Positions 43,076-52,161 of a DNA stretch of 64,000 nucleotides are shown in pieces. Numbering within the stretch: position 1 is the first letter of the stretch; the number at the start of each line of letters is the position of its first letter. The stretch spans positions 2,976,001 to 3,040,000 of the forward strand of contig NZ_LT629739.1 in assembly GCF_900105045.1 (NCBI RefSeq), read 5' to 3'. A model generated the notes under the pieces. The model made no database searches. It worked only from the letters and a program-made list of their open reading frames with translations, and was not told the DNA's origin. The position numbers and the translations under genes are program-made. The DNA is from Brevibacterium picturae (GTDB lineage: Bacteria > Actinomycetota > Actinomycetes > Actinomycetales > Brevibacteriaceae).

Positions 43076-45628
43076 ATGTCACGTCATGAGCAGAAGGTCG
43101 CCGTCGACGGGCATCGGTTGACGCTGACAAATCTCGACAAGGTCTTCTACCCGGAAACGGGCACAACCAAAGGTGAAGTGCTCGACTACTACGCGCACGT
43201 CGCGCAGCATCTGATCCGGCACGCCCATGGCCGCATCGCCACCCGCAAACGCTGGGTCGACGGAGTCGGCACACCGCAGGAACCCGGAGAGGTGTTCTTC
43301 GAGAGGAATCTCCCCGAATCCGCACCGTCGTGGATCACTTCCCGCTCCATCCGTCATTCCACCGGGTCCAAGAGGTACCCGCTGGTCCAGGACCGTGCGA
43401 CACTGACCTACCTTGCACAGATGGCCTCACTCGAGATTCACATACCTCAATGGCGGGTCGCGAAGGGGTCATCCGATCCGGGCACCATCGATTCGACGAC
43501 ACGGCACCCCGACCGCATGGTCTTCGACCTCGACCCCGGTCCCGGCCGGGAACTGGCCGACTGCGTCGAGGTCGCACAGCTGGTGAGGCAGCTGTTGAAC
43601 GGAATGGACCTCGACGCCTACCCGGTCACCAGCGGCTCCAAAGGGGTCCACCTCTATGCGCCGCTCGACGCCTCAGCCTCCAGCCAGCAGATATCGGACG
43701 TCGCCCACGAGCTGGCGCGCAGCCTCGAAGCCGATCACAAAGATCTCGTCGTCTCAGCCATGAAGAAGACGCTGCGAGAGAACAAGGTGCTCATCGACTG
43801 GTCCCAGAACTCCGCGGCGAAGACGACCGTGGCCCCCTATTCGATGCGCGGCCGCTTCACCCCCACCGTGGCAGCACCGCGAACCTGGGACGAACTCGAC
43901 GACCCGTCCGCGGTCGAACAGCTGCACTTCGAGGAGGTTCTCGACAGACTCGACGACATCGGGGATCTGCTCGAACCCTTGGCGAAAACCGTCGGTGATT
44001 CCGCAAACCCGACACCCACCTCGGCGGGGGCGCCACCCGATTCGACGAAGGACTCGTCGACCTCAGCGGAGGCACCCCGCGACCGTCTCGATATCTACCG
44101 ATCGAAGCGCGACCCGAAGCGCACGAGCGAACCGGTGCCCGAGGGCCACGGGACCAGTGGGGACGAGCTCAGCTTCGTCATTCAGGAGCACCACGCCAGC
44201 ACCCTGCATTGGGACTTCCGACTCGAACACGACGGTGTGCTGGTCTCGTGGGCGCTGCCGAAGGGCCCGCCGAGCGATCCGGAACACAATCATCTGGCGG
44301 TCCAGACCGAAGACCACCCTCTCGAATACGGGAGCTTCGAAGGCACGATAGCGAAGGGCCAATACGGTGCCGGTGAGGTCACGATCTGGGATTCGGGGAC
44401 CTTTGAGCTCGAGAAGTGGAAGGAAGGCAGCGAGATCATCGCTGTTCTCCACGGAGCCTCCGACGGTGGGCTCCAAGGAGTGCGACGGTTCGCACTGTTC
44501 AACACCGGCGAGCACGGGCCGAACAAGGAACCCGAAAAGAACTGGATGATCCACCTGACCAAAGACTCGTCCAAGAAGCCGTCCAAGGGCTCGCCGACGC
44601 GGGCCGCAGCCTCAACCAAGCGCACCGATTCCGGTCGCACCGATTCCGCGGAGGCCGAGCCCACCGATATGTCCCCGATGTTGGCCAGCATCGGCGATAT
44701 CGCCTCCGTGCGTGCTCAGGCACAGGAGTGGGCGTTCGAAATGAAGTGGGACGGCATCCGTGCGCTCGCCTCCGTTCGTGTCGGTACAGAAGATTCGCCC
44801 GGGTCGATCGCGTTGACCAGCCGCAATGGCAAGAACCTGACGAAGGCCTACCCCGAACTCGGGGAGCTCGCCGCTTGTGTGGACGTCGACTGCATCCTCG
44901 ATGGTGAGATCGTCGCACTGGGCCCGGGCAGCCGTCCGGACTTCGGGAGACTGCAGCGCAGAATGGGCCTGACACGAGAGAGCGACATTGCGCGTGAACT
45001 CGAGCGGACACCGGTGCATCTGATGGTCTTCGACGTGTTGCACGCCGACGGTGCTTCCCTCTTGAAAGCGCCATATTCCGAGCGACGCGAGCGACTGGGT
45101 GAGCTTGTCACCGAAGGCGAGAGCATCCATGTGCCGACTGCATTCGACGGAACCATCGACGAGGCGATGGAGTCCAGCCGCGAACTCAAGCTCGAAGGAG
45201 TCATGGCCAAGAAGACCGGCAGCACCTATCTGCCGGGCAGGCGAACCCGGACATGGGCCAAGCTCAAACACTCGGCGACCCGTGACGTGATCATCGTCGG
45301 GTGGCGCATCGGCAAGGGGGAACGCTCCGATACCTTCGCCTCGCTGTTGCTGGCGGCCCACGACGAGGACGGCCTGGTCTATCTGGGGCGCGTCGGCACC
45401 GGCTTCGACGAGCACCAGCTGCAGGCTCTGCGGGCCAAGCTTGATCGGTTGACCAGGAAGACACCGCCGGTGGAGGTCCCCGCCGCGGAGTCGCGAGATG
45501 CCCAGTGGGTGCGAGCCGGCCTCGTCGGCGAAGTCGAATACGGAGGAACCACCGAGGCCGGTCGTCTCCGTCATCCTGTGTGGCGTGGACTCCGGGCCGA
45601 CATCGACCCGGAGGACGTCACCACCTGA
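43076..45628 (+). CDS. ligD: Multifunctional DNA ligase LigD (polymerase-phosphoesterase-ligase)
   Basis: The start at ATG 43076 follows AGGGGG; the frame is open 104 codons more, but that part overlaps ku. The 850-residue product has the polymerase/primase domain (about 1-305; DLDPG with metal Asp151 and Asp153), the 3'-phosphoesterase domain (about 340-500; QEHHASTLHWDFRLE) and the ATP-dependent ligase domain (about 530-850; EMKWDGIR with the nucleotidyl Lys557). Domain order is that of Mycobacterium LigD. It fills and seals ends held by Ku. Confidence 0.95.
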   Translation: MSRHEQKVAVDGHRLTLTNLDKVFYPETGTTKGEVLDYYAHVAQHLIRHAHGRIATRKRWVDGVGTPQEPGEVFFERNLPESAPSWITSRSIRHSTGSKRYPLVQDRATLTYLAQMASLEIHIPQWRVAKGSSDPGTIDSTTRHPDRMVFDLDPGPGRELADCVEVAQLVRQLLNGMDLDAYPVTSGSKGVHLYAPLDASASSQQISDVAHELARSLEADHKDLVVSAMKKTLRENKVLIDWSQNSAAKTTVAPYSMRGRFTPTVAAPRTWDELDDPSAVEQLHFEEVLDRLDDIGDLLEPLAKTVGDSANPTPTSAGAPPDSTKDSSTSAEAPRDRLDIYRSKRDPKRTSEPVPEGHGTSGDELSFVIQEHHASTLHWDFRLEHDGVLVSWALPKGPPSDPEHNHLAVQTEDHPLEYGSFEGTIAKGQYGAGEVTIWDSGTFELEKWKEGSEIIAVLHGASDGGLQGVRRFALFNTGEHGPNKEPEKNWMIHLTKDSSKKPSKGSPTRAAASTKRTDSGRTDSAEAEPTDMSPMLASIGDIASVRAQAQEWAFEMKWDGIRALASVRVGTEDSPGSIALTSRNGKNLTKAYPELGELAACVDVDCILDGEIVALGPGSRPDFGRLQRRMGLTRESDIARELERTPVHLMVFDVLHADGASLLKAPYSERRERLGELVTEGESIHVPTAFDGTIDEAMESSRELKLEGVMAKKTGSTYLPGRRTRTWAKLKHSATRDVIIVGWRIGKGERSDTFASLLLAAHDEDGLVYLGRVGTGFDEHQLQALRAKLDRLTRKTPPVEVPAAESRDAQWVRAGLVGEVEYGGTTEAGRLRHPVWRGLRADIDPEDVTT

Positions 45629-45753
45629 ACCGGGTGGGCCCGAGCATGCTCGCGTGGCCGACGACGCGGGGGGTGCCCCTATGTTTTTCGTCAAGGGGTA
45701 AAGGTCAGGTTTCTCTAGAATATTCGGTCGGGGTCGAGGGGCAGGGGTGATCT

Positions 45754-45775
45754 GTCCGGGAACTGTCTCCCGGAC
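45754..45775. terminator. Stem-loop downstream of the transposase
   Basis: GTCCGGGA (45754-45761) and TCCCGGAC (45768-45775) form a perfect 8-base stem with a 6-base loop, 28 bases past the transposase stop. No T-run follows on either side. It could be a terminator or an end structure of the element. Confidence 0.5.
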
Positions 45776-45802
45776 TGATCAGGCACTTCGCTTCGACACG
45801 GT

Positions 45803-47014
45803 TCAGGCAGCGGTGGCCACCTCGGGTGCGTGGAAGTAGGTGCCATCGCGCAACATCGCGTACAGCACGTTGCATCGCCTTCGTGCCAACGCGATCAACG
45901 CCTGATTGTGCTTCTTATGCTCGGCACGCTTCTTGTCGTAATACGCCCTCGACAATGGGTCCTTCAACGCCGCGAAGGCCGACAAAAACAGGGCCCGTTT
46001 GAGGATCTTGTTACCCCGCCGCGACGAGTGATCACCCCGAATCGATGTCCCCGACCGCCACGTCACCGGCGCCAGGCCGGCATACGATGCCAGGTGTCCG
46101 GCAGACTCGAAGTCCTTACCCACCACCTCGGTCAGGATCCTCGCCGTCGTCCTGACGCCGACTGCCGGCATCGACGTCAGGAGCCCGAAAAGCGGATGCG
46201 CCTGGACCAGCTCCTCGATGCGTACCAGCACTTCGTCCCGTGACGTGCGTGTCTTCGCCAATGAAGTTGCCAACTGCGGCAGCACGAGCCCGGCCGCGTC
46301 GGTGCCCGACACCACGACCGTCTGCCCGTCTAAGGCGGTGAAGATCGCTGCCGCCCACCGTTTCCAGGCCCGCGGTGCCTGCTTGCGCAGGAGAGTCTCG
46401 ACTCGGTGTTTGCCGGCGTGCCGCAGGGCCTTGGGCGTCGGGTACTTCGCCAGTAGCGCCAGCATCGCTGGGTGGTCCAGGTGCGGGCCGATGGCGGTCT
46501 CTAATCCGGGGTGGATCTGGGTCAGCAGGCCGCGGATCCGATTCGATGTCGCCGTGGCCTGCTTGGCCAGGTCATCGTCGTAGCCGCACAGCATCGACAG
46601 TTCGGCGACGTTCTCATCGGCAATCCGGATGCCCCGCAGAGTGTGGGGCATGGTCCGGGCGGCCTCGGCGATGATCGCGGCATCTCTGGCATCGGTCTTC
46701 GCCTCACCAGGGTGTAAGTCGGCGATGCGACGCATCGCCAACCCCGGCAGGTAGGCAACCGGGATTGCCTCGGCTTGAGCCACCGCCACCGGCAGGGCCC
46801 CGATCGTGGCGGGCTGGTCAACGACGACGAGCAACTGCCCGTGCTTACGCAGTCGGGTGATCAGGGCCTTCAGTTTCGTTTCGTTCTGCGGCAGCGCCTT
46901 CGACAACAGTTGTTTTCCGTCGCGGTTGAGGGCGACGGCGTGGTGGTTGTGTTTGCCGACATCGATGCCGATGAATACGTCGATGTCAGCGTGGTTGGTG
47001 ATCATGTCACTCAT
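45803..47014 (-). mobile_element. IS110-family transposase
   Basis: I start at MSDMITNHADID (first base 47014); the frame is open 23 codons more. The 403-residue protein has the N-terminal DEDD/RuvC-like domain (FIGIDVGKHNHHAVAL, VVVDQPATIGAL, KTDARDAAIIAEAA) and the C-terminal Tnp_2 domain with the serine site (SMPAVGVRTTARILTEV, YAGLAPVTWRSG, SSRRGNKILKRALFLSAF). This pairing is the mark of IS110 recombinases. The gene looks intact. No terminal inverted repeats were evident, as usual for the family. Confidence 0.92.
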
Positions 47015-47320
47015 CTTCTTCGACTCATGTGATCGGATATTGGTTGTGGTTGGGCTGGCCGGTGATGTTAGGTGTGGCTCCAAGGTTCGGCATCCACGTT
47101 ACGGTCGGGCTCAAGGCATGTGTTCTGCCAGTGGTTCTGGCCCCTATCAGCGATTTCCCTGGTGCCTTCGAACCCCGGTGACTACACCCCCCCTGATCAT
47201 GGTGACTGGGGGACTAAATCATGCCGGGATCCTCAGGCCAGCGACCCCTTCTATCCTGACGGATGGTAGGGCTACTTAAAAGGTAACGGGGGGTACGAGA
47301 CTCACGGGATCCTGTTACGG
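47015..47320 (-). ncRNA. IS110 noncoding flank, possible bridge-RNA locus
   Basis: About 300 bases upstream of the transposase lack a convincing gene, and contain several short inverted repeats around 47120-47280. IS110-family elements of the IS621 type encode a bridge RNA in this flank that pairs with donor and target DNA. Position and length fit, but I could not fold it or define the loops or the element's end. Confidence 0.35.
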
Positions 47321-47323
47321 TGA

Positions 47324-47512
47324 CGGCACCGGAGAGGTGCGGGAGCTACCGAGAACACGCGAACGACCCTCAACACTGTTCCCGATGAAGCGCCGCACGA
47401 TGTTGCTGAAACGCCTGGAACAGACAACTCCACCAAAGAACACGATGACGCGTTGGTCGATGAATGGGAAGAGGAGTCCTTCCCTGCAAGCGACCCGCCA
47501 GCGCATTACTGA
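47324..47512 (+). pseudogene. Start-less small acidic protein gene (ESFPASDPPA type)
   Basis: After a TGA at 47321 a 62-codon frame runs to TGA at 47510. It has no ATG or GTG and ends VDEWEEESFPASDPPAHY, the C-terminal motif of a widespread family of short acidic bacterial proteins. The missing start and the IS110 flank immediately upstream suggest that the element's insertion cut off the 5' end; this is inference. The missing N-terminus was not found on the other side. Confidence 0.5.
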
Positions 47513-47625
47513 CCGGCTCATGTCCGAACTCACCCGATCGAGCTCCGTCTTTCTTGTCGCCCGACCGTGACCGGGTGAAGGGACTGATGCTCAGTGCAGT
47601 AGGCCAACAGGTGTTGGGCCCTGCC

Positions 47626-47658
47626 AGCGTGACGACACTGGTAGCGTGACGACACTGG
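47626..47658. repeat. 17-bp tandem duplication upstream of the YflT-like gene
   Basis: AGCGTGACGACACTGG occurs at 47626 and again at 47643, one base apart. It lies about 75 bases before the YflT-like gene and could be a duplicated regulator site. Confidence 0.75.
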
Positions 47659-47734
47659 ACAGCACGACAATTTCGGATCCGGTTACGCCGCGGGACGCGG
47701 AATCGGACAGAAGTCAGGACGAGGGTGAACTGGT

Positions 47735-48040
47735 ATGAAACCGACTGTCAGGGCATTCCATGACGACATCGGGCTTCTCAACGCAGTCAGCAAACTGACA
47801 TCCGAGGGTGTGTCGAAAGACGGACTCTACGTGATCGGCCACGATGACGCCCGTATGGACTGTGTTGTCGGTGACGCCGATGCTCAGCCCCACGACCTCT
47901 CGGATCTGGTCGCCGAACGCTACAACGGGAAGGGCGAAGCGCTTCGCAGTCTTCTTCGGTCGTTCGGCTTCGATTCTGACGAGTCCGGTGACCTTGAAGA
48001 GAAGCTCGACGGCGGAGAGCTTCTGCTGCTTATCAGATAG
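47735..48040 (+). CDS. YflT-like general stress protein
   Basis: 101 residues. The first half (MKPTVRAFHDDIGLLNAVSKL, then GLYVIGHDDARMD) matches the YflT/GsiB-linked heat-induced stress domain found in general stress proteins. The ATG is preceded by GAGGGTGAA. Exact role unknown. Neighbours include an SDR of the stress type and a DUF6480 protein. Confidence 0.75.
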   Translation: MKPTVRAFHDDIGLLNAVSKLTSEGVSKDGLYVIGHDDARMDCVVGDADAQPHDLSDLVAERYNGKGEALRSLLRSFGFDSDESGDLEEKLDGGELLLLIR

Positions 48041-48096
48041 CAGAAGCCCTCCGCGATCATTTCGCAGCGACCTGAATGACCGGAATGCTGCGAGGA

Positions 48097-48990
48097 TCAG
48101 GGGCTGGGCTGGCCCCCATTGACATTGAGAGTCTCGCCCAGGACATAGCTCGACTCCGACGAACTGAGAAACACGTAAGCGGGTGCCAGCTCGGTAGGCT
48201 GTCCAGCGCGTCCCAACGGGGTGTTCTTTCCGAAATGGGGCAGCGCCTCCTTCGGCTGGCCGTCCGACACCTGGAGCGGGGTCCAGATCGGTCTTGGAGC
48301 CACGGCGTTGACTCGGATGCCCCGAGGTGCCAGCTGAGTCGCCAGGCCCTTGGTGAAGTTGTTGATCGCAGCCTTGGTCGACGCATAGTCAAGCAGATGG
48401 GTCGACGGTGAATAGGCTTGTATCGATGTCGAGTTCACGATCGTCGATCCCGCCGGCAGATAGCCGATAGCCGCTTTCACGACACGGAACATCGCTTCGA
48501 TATTCGTTCGGAAGGTGCGCTCCCACTGGTCCGCGGTGAGATCTTCGATTCTCTCGACGGCTATCTGTCGCCCGGCATTGTTGACCAGGGCATCGAGCCC
48601 GCCCAGTTCTTCCGCTGCCTGAGCGGCTACGTCCGCACAGTAATCGGGATCGGCGAGGTCGCCCGGGAGGGGAACCGCTCGGCGGCCTGACTGGCGAATC
48701 ACCTCGCACACATGTTGGGCATCGGCTTCTTCTTCGGGCAGATAGGACAGAGCCACATCCGCCCCCTCTCGGGCGAAGGCGATGGCAACGGCTGACCCGA
48801 TCCCTGAGTCGGAGCCGGTGATCAGCGCTTTCCGCCCTTCCAGCCTGCCGGTGCCTCGGTAGCTGTCTTCCCCACGGTCAGTGCCGGGAATGAGTTCCGC
48901 ATCCAAGCCGGGCTCTGGCTGATCCTGTTTGGGCGGAGATATGTCGGGAAAGCGTTTGACTGGATCTTGAAAGCTCAACTGGTCACTCAT
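48097..48990 (-). CDS. SDR-family oxidoreductase (YghA/YhdF-like, stress type)
   Basis: 297 residues with a 45-residue N-terminal extension rich in Pro and Gly typical of this group (KRFPDISPPKQDQPEPG), then ALITGSDSGIGSAVAIAFAREG (NADP site), LVNNAGRQ and the catalytic YASTK. Close relatives in Bacillus are general-stress alcohol/sugar dehydrogenases. The substrate is unknown. Confidence 0.9.
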   Translation of the reverse strand: MSDQLSFQDPVKRFPDISPPKQDQPEPGLDAELIPGTDRGEDSYRGTGRLEGRKALITGSDSGIGSAVAIAFAREGADVALSYLPEEEADAQHVCEVIRQSGRRAVPLPGDLADPDYCADVAAQAAEELGGLDALVNNAGRQIAVERIEDLTADQWERTFRTNIEAMFRVVKAAIGYLPAGSTIVNSTSIQAYSPSTHLLDYASTKAAINNFTKGLATQLAPRGIRVNAVAPRPIWTPLQVSDGQPKEALPHFGKNTPLGRAGQPTELAPAYVFLSSSESSYVLGETLNVNGGQPSP

Positions 48991-49139
48991 GTGCTGTTCT
49001 CCTTACCTAGATTTCGCGAATTCCGCAGGCACTGCGCAGAAGCACTTCACCCGCCGGGGAGTTTGTCGGTTCAGGTCGTCACCTTCTGCGTCAGTCGTGA
49101 ATCGCACCGACCGACGGTTCAGCTGAGCAGTGTGAGAGC

Positions 49140-49421
49140 TCAGTCGAACATTCCGACGGCGTAGGCGACGAAGACGACGATGATCACTGCCAGCACGGCA
49201 CCGATCCCGACGATCGCCCATCGCGAGCGTGGCGCGCGGCGGTCTGGCGGGTGCGGCGGTGATGCTGTCGCAGAGTTCGATTCCGGCGGTGTGGCACCTG
49301 GAGTGACACCGCCTCCCTGTTCCAGATCCGGGTCCCCTTCGGGATCGGGGTCGAGATTGGGATTGCCGGTGGTGTGGCGCGTGTTGGTCGGATCAGACTC
49401 GTTGTTCTGGGGTGAAACCAC
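49140..49421 (-). CDS. DUF6480-type single-span membrane protein
   Basis: 93 residues from GTG (first base 49421), behind AAGGAGATGAAG. A Pro/Asp-rich N-terminus with the group pattern NPNLDPDPEGDPDLEQGGG and TPGATPPES is followed by a basic stretch and one C-terminal membrane helix (WAIVGIGAVLAVIIVVFVAY). The pattern matches what I know as DUF6480; function unknown. Confidence 0.7.
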   Translation of the reverse strand: MVSPQNNESDPTNTRHTTGNPNLDPDPEGDPDLEQGGGVTPGATPPESNSATASPPHPPDRRAPRSRWAIVGIGAVLAVIIVVFVAYAVGMFD

Positions 49422-49563
49422 AGATCTTCATCTCCTTCCGCGTGGGATCGCAAGCATAGCGGCTGGTCGAGGTCCCGGAAAGGGGGTAGCCGAGGCCGGG
49501 ATGGTCTGAGACCGTGAAGCTATGGTCCGGTGGGACATCCCGGGCCCAATGAGAGGAGATACT

Positions 49564-50937
49564 GTGAGTGCGAAGTTCACGACCACAAATCCGGCAACGG
49601 GAGAAATCCTCAAAGAGTTCCCCACTGCCGAAGACACCGAAATCTCTGCACTGCTCGACGCATCCGATGAGGCCTTCCAGAAATGGCGCACGACGCCTGC
49701 CGTGGAGCGGACGATCCCGATCGATCGGGCCGCGGATCTCATGGACGAGCGCAGGTCAGAGCTTGCCGAACTCCTCACGCTCGAGATGGGCAAGCTGCCG
49801 TCCGAAGCCGAGGCAGAGGTTGAGCTCTCAGCCAAGATTCTGCGCTATTACGCTCGTCAGGGACCGCAGATGCTGGCCGATGAGCCGCTCTCGCCAGCCA
49901 GCGGTGGCCACGCGGTGCTCAAGCGTGAACCGATCGGTCCGCTGCTGGGTGTGATGCCGTGGAACTTCCCCTACTATCAGGTCGTGCGTCTGGCCGCGCC
50001 TAACCTGGTCGCCGGCAACACGGTCATCCTCAAGCACGCGTCCAACTGTCCGCAGTCGGCGTTGGCGTTGGAGATGATCATGCGCGATGCCAACCTGCCG
50101 CGCGACTGCTATCGGAATGTGTTCGCCGACAATGACCAGATCCAGACGATCATCGCCGATGAGAGGGTGCGTGGCGCCTCGCTGACCGGCTCGGAAGGCG
50201 CAGGTTCGGCGGTGGCCGCCGGCGCCGGAGAGCACCTGAAGAAGTCCATCCTGGAATTGGGCGGCAGCGACCCGTTCATCGTGCTCGATGCCGACGATCT
50301 TGATTCTGCGGTCAGCGCAGCAGTTGCGGGACGCATGGCGAACGCCGGACAGAGCTGCATCGCTTCGAAGCGTCTTATCGTCCTCGACGACGTCTACGAG
50401 GAATTCGTGGACCTGCTGACGGACAAGATGTCACAGTTCGTCGCCGGCGATCCGAGAGATTCAGCGACGACGTTGGCGCCGCTGTCCTCCGAACAGGCCG
50501 CGCAGGATCTCATGGAACAGGTCCGGGACGCGACCGACCATGGAGCGCATGTGCACACGGGCGGCCAACGTGTCGACAGCCCCGGTGCCTTCGTTCAGCC
50601 GACGGTGCTCACCGGCGTGACCGCGCAGATGAGAGCCTATGCTGAAGAACTGTTCGGCCCTGTTGCCGTCGTGTACTCCGTCAAGGACGAGGACGAAGCC
50701 ATCGAATTGGCCAACGACTCCTCCTACGGTCTCGGCGGGACGGTGGTCAGTGACGATGTGGAGAAGGCACAGCGGGTTGCCGATCGCGTCGACACCGGCA
50801 TGGTCTGGATCAACCAGGCCACGTGGACCGAACCGGACCTGCCGTTCGGCGGAACGAAACGCTCCGGCGTCGGACGCGAGCTCGGTGCGGAGGGCATCCA
50901 GGAGTTCCTCAACAAGAAGCTCATTCGCACGCCCTGA
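49564..50937 (+). CDS. Aldehyde dehydrogenase, probable succinate-semialdehyde type
   Basis: I place the start at GTG 49564 (MSAKFTTTNPATGEILKEF), behind AGAGGAGA. The 457-residue product has GPLLGVMPWNFPYYQV, SLTGSEGAGSAVA, the catalytic Glu in LELGGSDPF and the catalytic Cys in AGQSCIASKR. Features such as NPATGEIL and PWNFP are like GabD-type and related NAD(P) semialdehyde dehydrogenases. It oxidises an aldehyde to the acid; the exact substrate is uncertain. Confidence 0.88.
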   Translation: MSAKFTTTNPATGEILKEFPTAEDTEISALLDASDEAFQKWRTTPAVERTIPIDRAADLMDERRSELAELLTLEMGKLPSEAEAEVELSAKILRYYARQGPQMLADEPLSPASGGHAVLKREPIGPLLGVMPWNFPYYQVVRLAAPNLVAGNTVILKHASNCPQSALALEMIMRDANLPRDCYRNVFADNDQIQTIIADERVRGASLTGSEGAGSAVAAGAGEHLKKSILELGGSDPFIVLDADDLDSAVSAAVAGRMANAGQSCIASKRLIVLDDVYEEFVDLLTDKMSQFVAGDPRDSATTLAPLSSEQAAQDLMEQVRDATDHGAHVHTGGQRVDSPGAFVQPTVLTGVTAQMRAYAEELFGPVAVVYSVKDEDEAIELANDSSYGLGGTVVSDDVEKAQRVADRVDTGMVWINQATWTEPDLPFGGTKRSGVGRELGAEGIQEFLNKKLIRTP

Positions 50938-51158
50938 CCGTTGAAGAATGCGATCGGAGCATCCGAGTGCTCACCTTGTCCACCACCCTTGCCACCTGCT
51001 GGTGGTGGCCTTAGCGTGGGCTCATGATCATGAGCCGCCGTAGGTGCCAGCTCTGAAGGCGAGGCCAGCGTCTGTGGCTGCACCAACGGAGCCACGCGCG
51101 CCCGCCCGGAGTTGCACCTGCATCGTGGGAGGACACCCAATGGATAGGAGGCAACACG

Positions 51159-51380
51159 ATGAGTTCGAAGACACCGGCGTTCGACGCAGAGGTTCCTGAC
51201 GTGGATCGCAACGAGCAGGAAATGGACGTGACTCCGCCTTCCTTCGCTGAGGGCTCAGATGAGAACCCAGGGTATGAACCCTCCTCCCGAACTGTCCAAG
51301 AGGCAGATGACGGGGACATTGTCGACCAGGCCGTCGTGGTCGAACTGGACGACGCAGACGACTACCCGCCGGCGGACTGA
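51159..51380 (+). CDS. 73-residue acidic protein
   Basis: Strong AGGAGG lies 10 bases before ATG 51159. The product is acidic throughout (VPDVDRNEQEMDV, VVVELDDADDYPPAD) and probably disordered. Small acidic proteins of this type are common in actinobacterial stress regulons, but no family is assigned. Confidence 0.6.
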   Translation: MSSKTPAFDAEVPDVDRNEQEMDVTPPSFAEGSDENPGYEPSSRTVQEADDGDIVDQAVVVELDDADDYPPAD

Positions 51381-51744
51381 TCGGTCGGCTGCACACCACA
51401 GCGATGGACTGCCCGCAGCCGTTCGAAACGGTCACGTTCTACCAGGCCCTCCTCGGTGGTTTCATCTCAACGGAGGACCAGAGCGTCGATTGGATCAACC
51501 TGTTCGAACCATCGGGTCGACAGATCCTGTCGTTCCAAAGAGCAGAGAACTACGTCGCTTCGACCTGGCCGGACAATACCGCGCCGCTCCAGGTGCATAT
51601 CGATATTCTGGTCGATTCCTATGACGAGGCCGAACCAGCCGTCTTTGCAGCCGGTGGAGGCTGATCGATGGTTCCGATGACCATCCGAGTTCCCGGGGCT
51701 ACGCCGGTCACATCGGCCGCCCGTTCTGCCTCGTAGTGGAATGA
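51377..51744 (+). pseudogene. VOC/glyoxalase-family gene with two lesions
   Basis: The reading LIGRLHTTAMDCPQPF is a typical VOC N-terminus, but the initiating position is CTG (51377), overlapping the stop of the preceding gene. The frame runs through FYQALLGGFISTEDQ and VHIDILVDSYDEAEP until a stop at 51662. A single missing base near 51658-51661 would continue into LIDGSDDHPSSRGYAGHIGR and PFCLVVE, the usual VOC end. A start at ATG 51404 would give only a truncated protein. Confidence 0.7.
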
Positions 51745-51869
51745 GGCCGAGCTGAAACGAGGCCGAGCTGGAACGGGGCCGAGGCAAGGCGGAAGAGACA
51801 CCCCCTTCCGCCGACGGCGGTCTGGCATTAGCGTGGCGATGACACGATCACCACATCAGAGGAGGGATC

Positions 51870-52106
51870 ATGTCGATCTGCGACACCTGTGGAAACGACT
51901 ACGACAAGGCATTCACGATCACCAGAGGCGAGGAAAGAGGGGTCTTCGACAGCTTCGAGTGCGCGATAGCGACCATGGCCCCGACCTGCGCACATTGCGG
52001 ATGCCGCATCCTCGGGCACGGCGTCGAGGCCGACGACACCACGTTCTGCTGCTCGCACTGCGCCCGTGAGATGGGCCATCCAACTGCGACGGACTCCAAG
52101 AGCTAG
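51870..52106 (+). CDS. Small zinc-ribbon-like protein
   Basis: 78 residues with CDTCG at the start, then FECAIATMAPTCAHCGC and FCCSHCAR, a set of CxxC and paired Cys that should bind one or two metal ions. ATG is preceded by GGAGGG. Resembles small Cys-rich actinobacterial proteins near stress genes; function unknown. Confidence 0.75.
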   Translation: MSICDTCGNDYDKAFTITRGEERGVFDSFECAIATMAPTCAHCGCRILGHGVEADDTTFCCSHCAREMGHPTATDSKS

Positions 52107-52161
52107 AGCACGGTCGATGTTCATCTGTTCTGCGTGGGAAAGTTGAAGGGAGAGGTTCACA

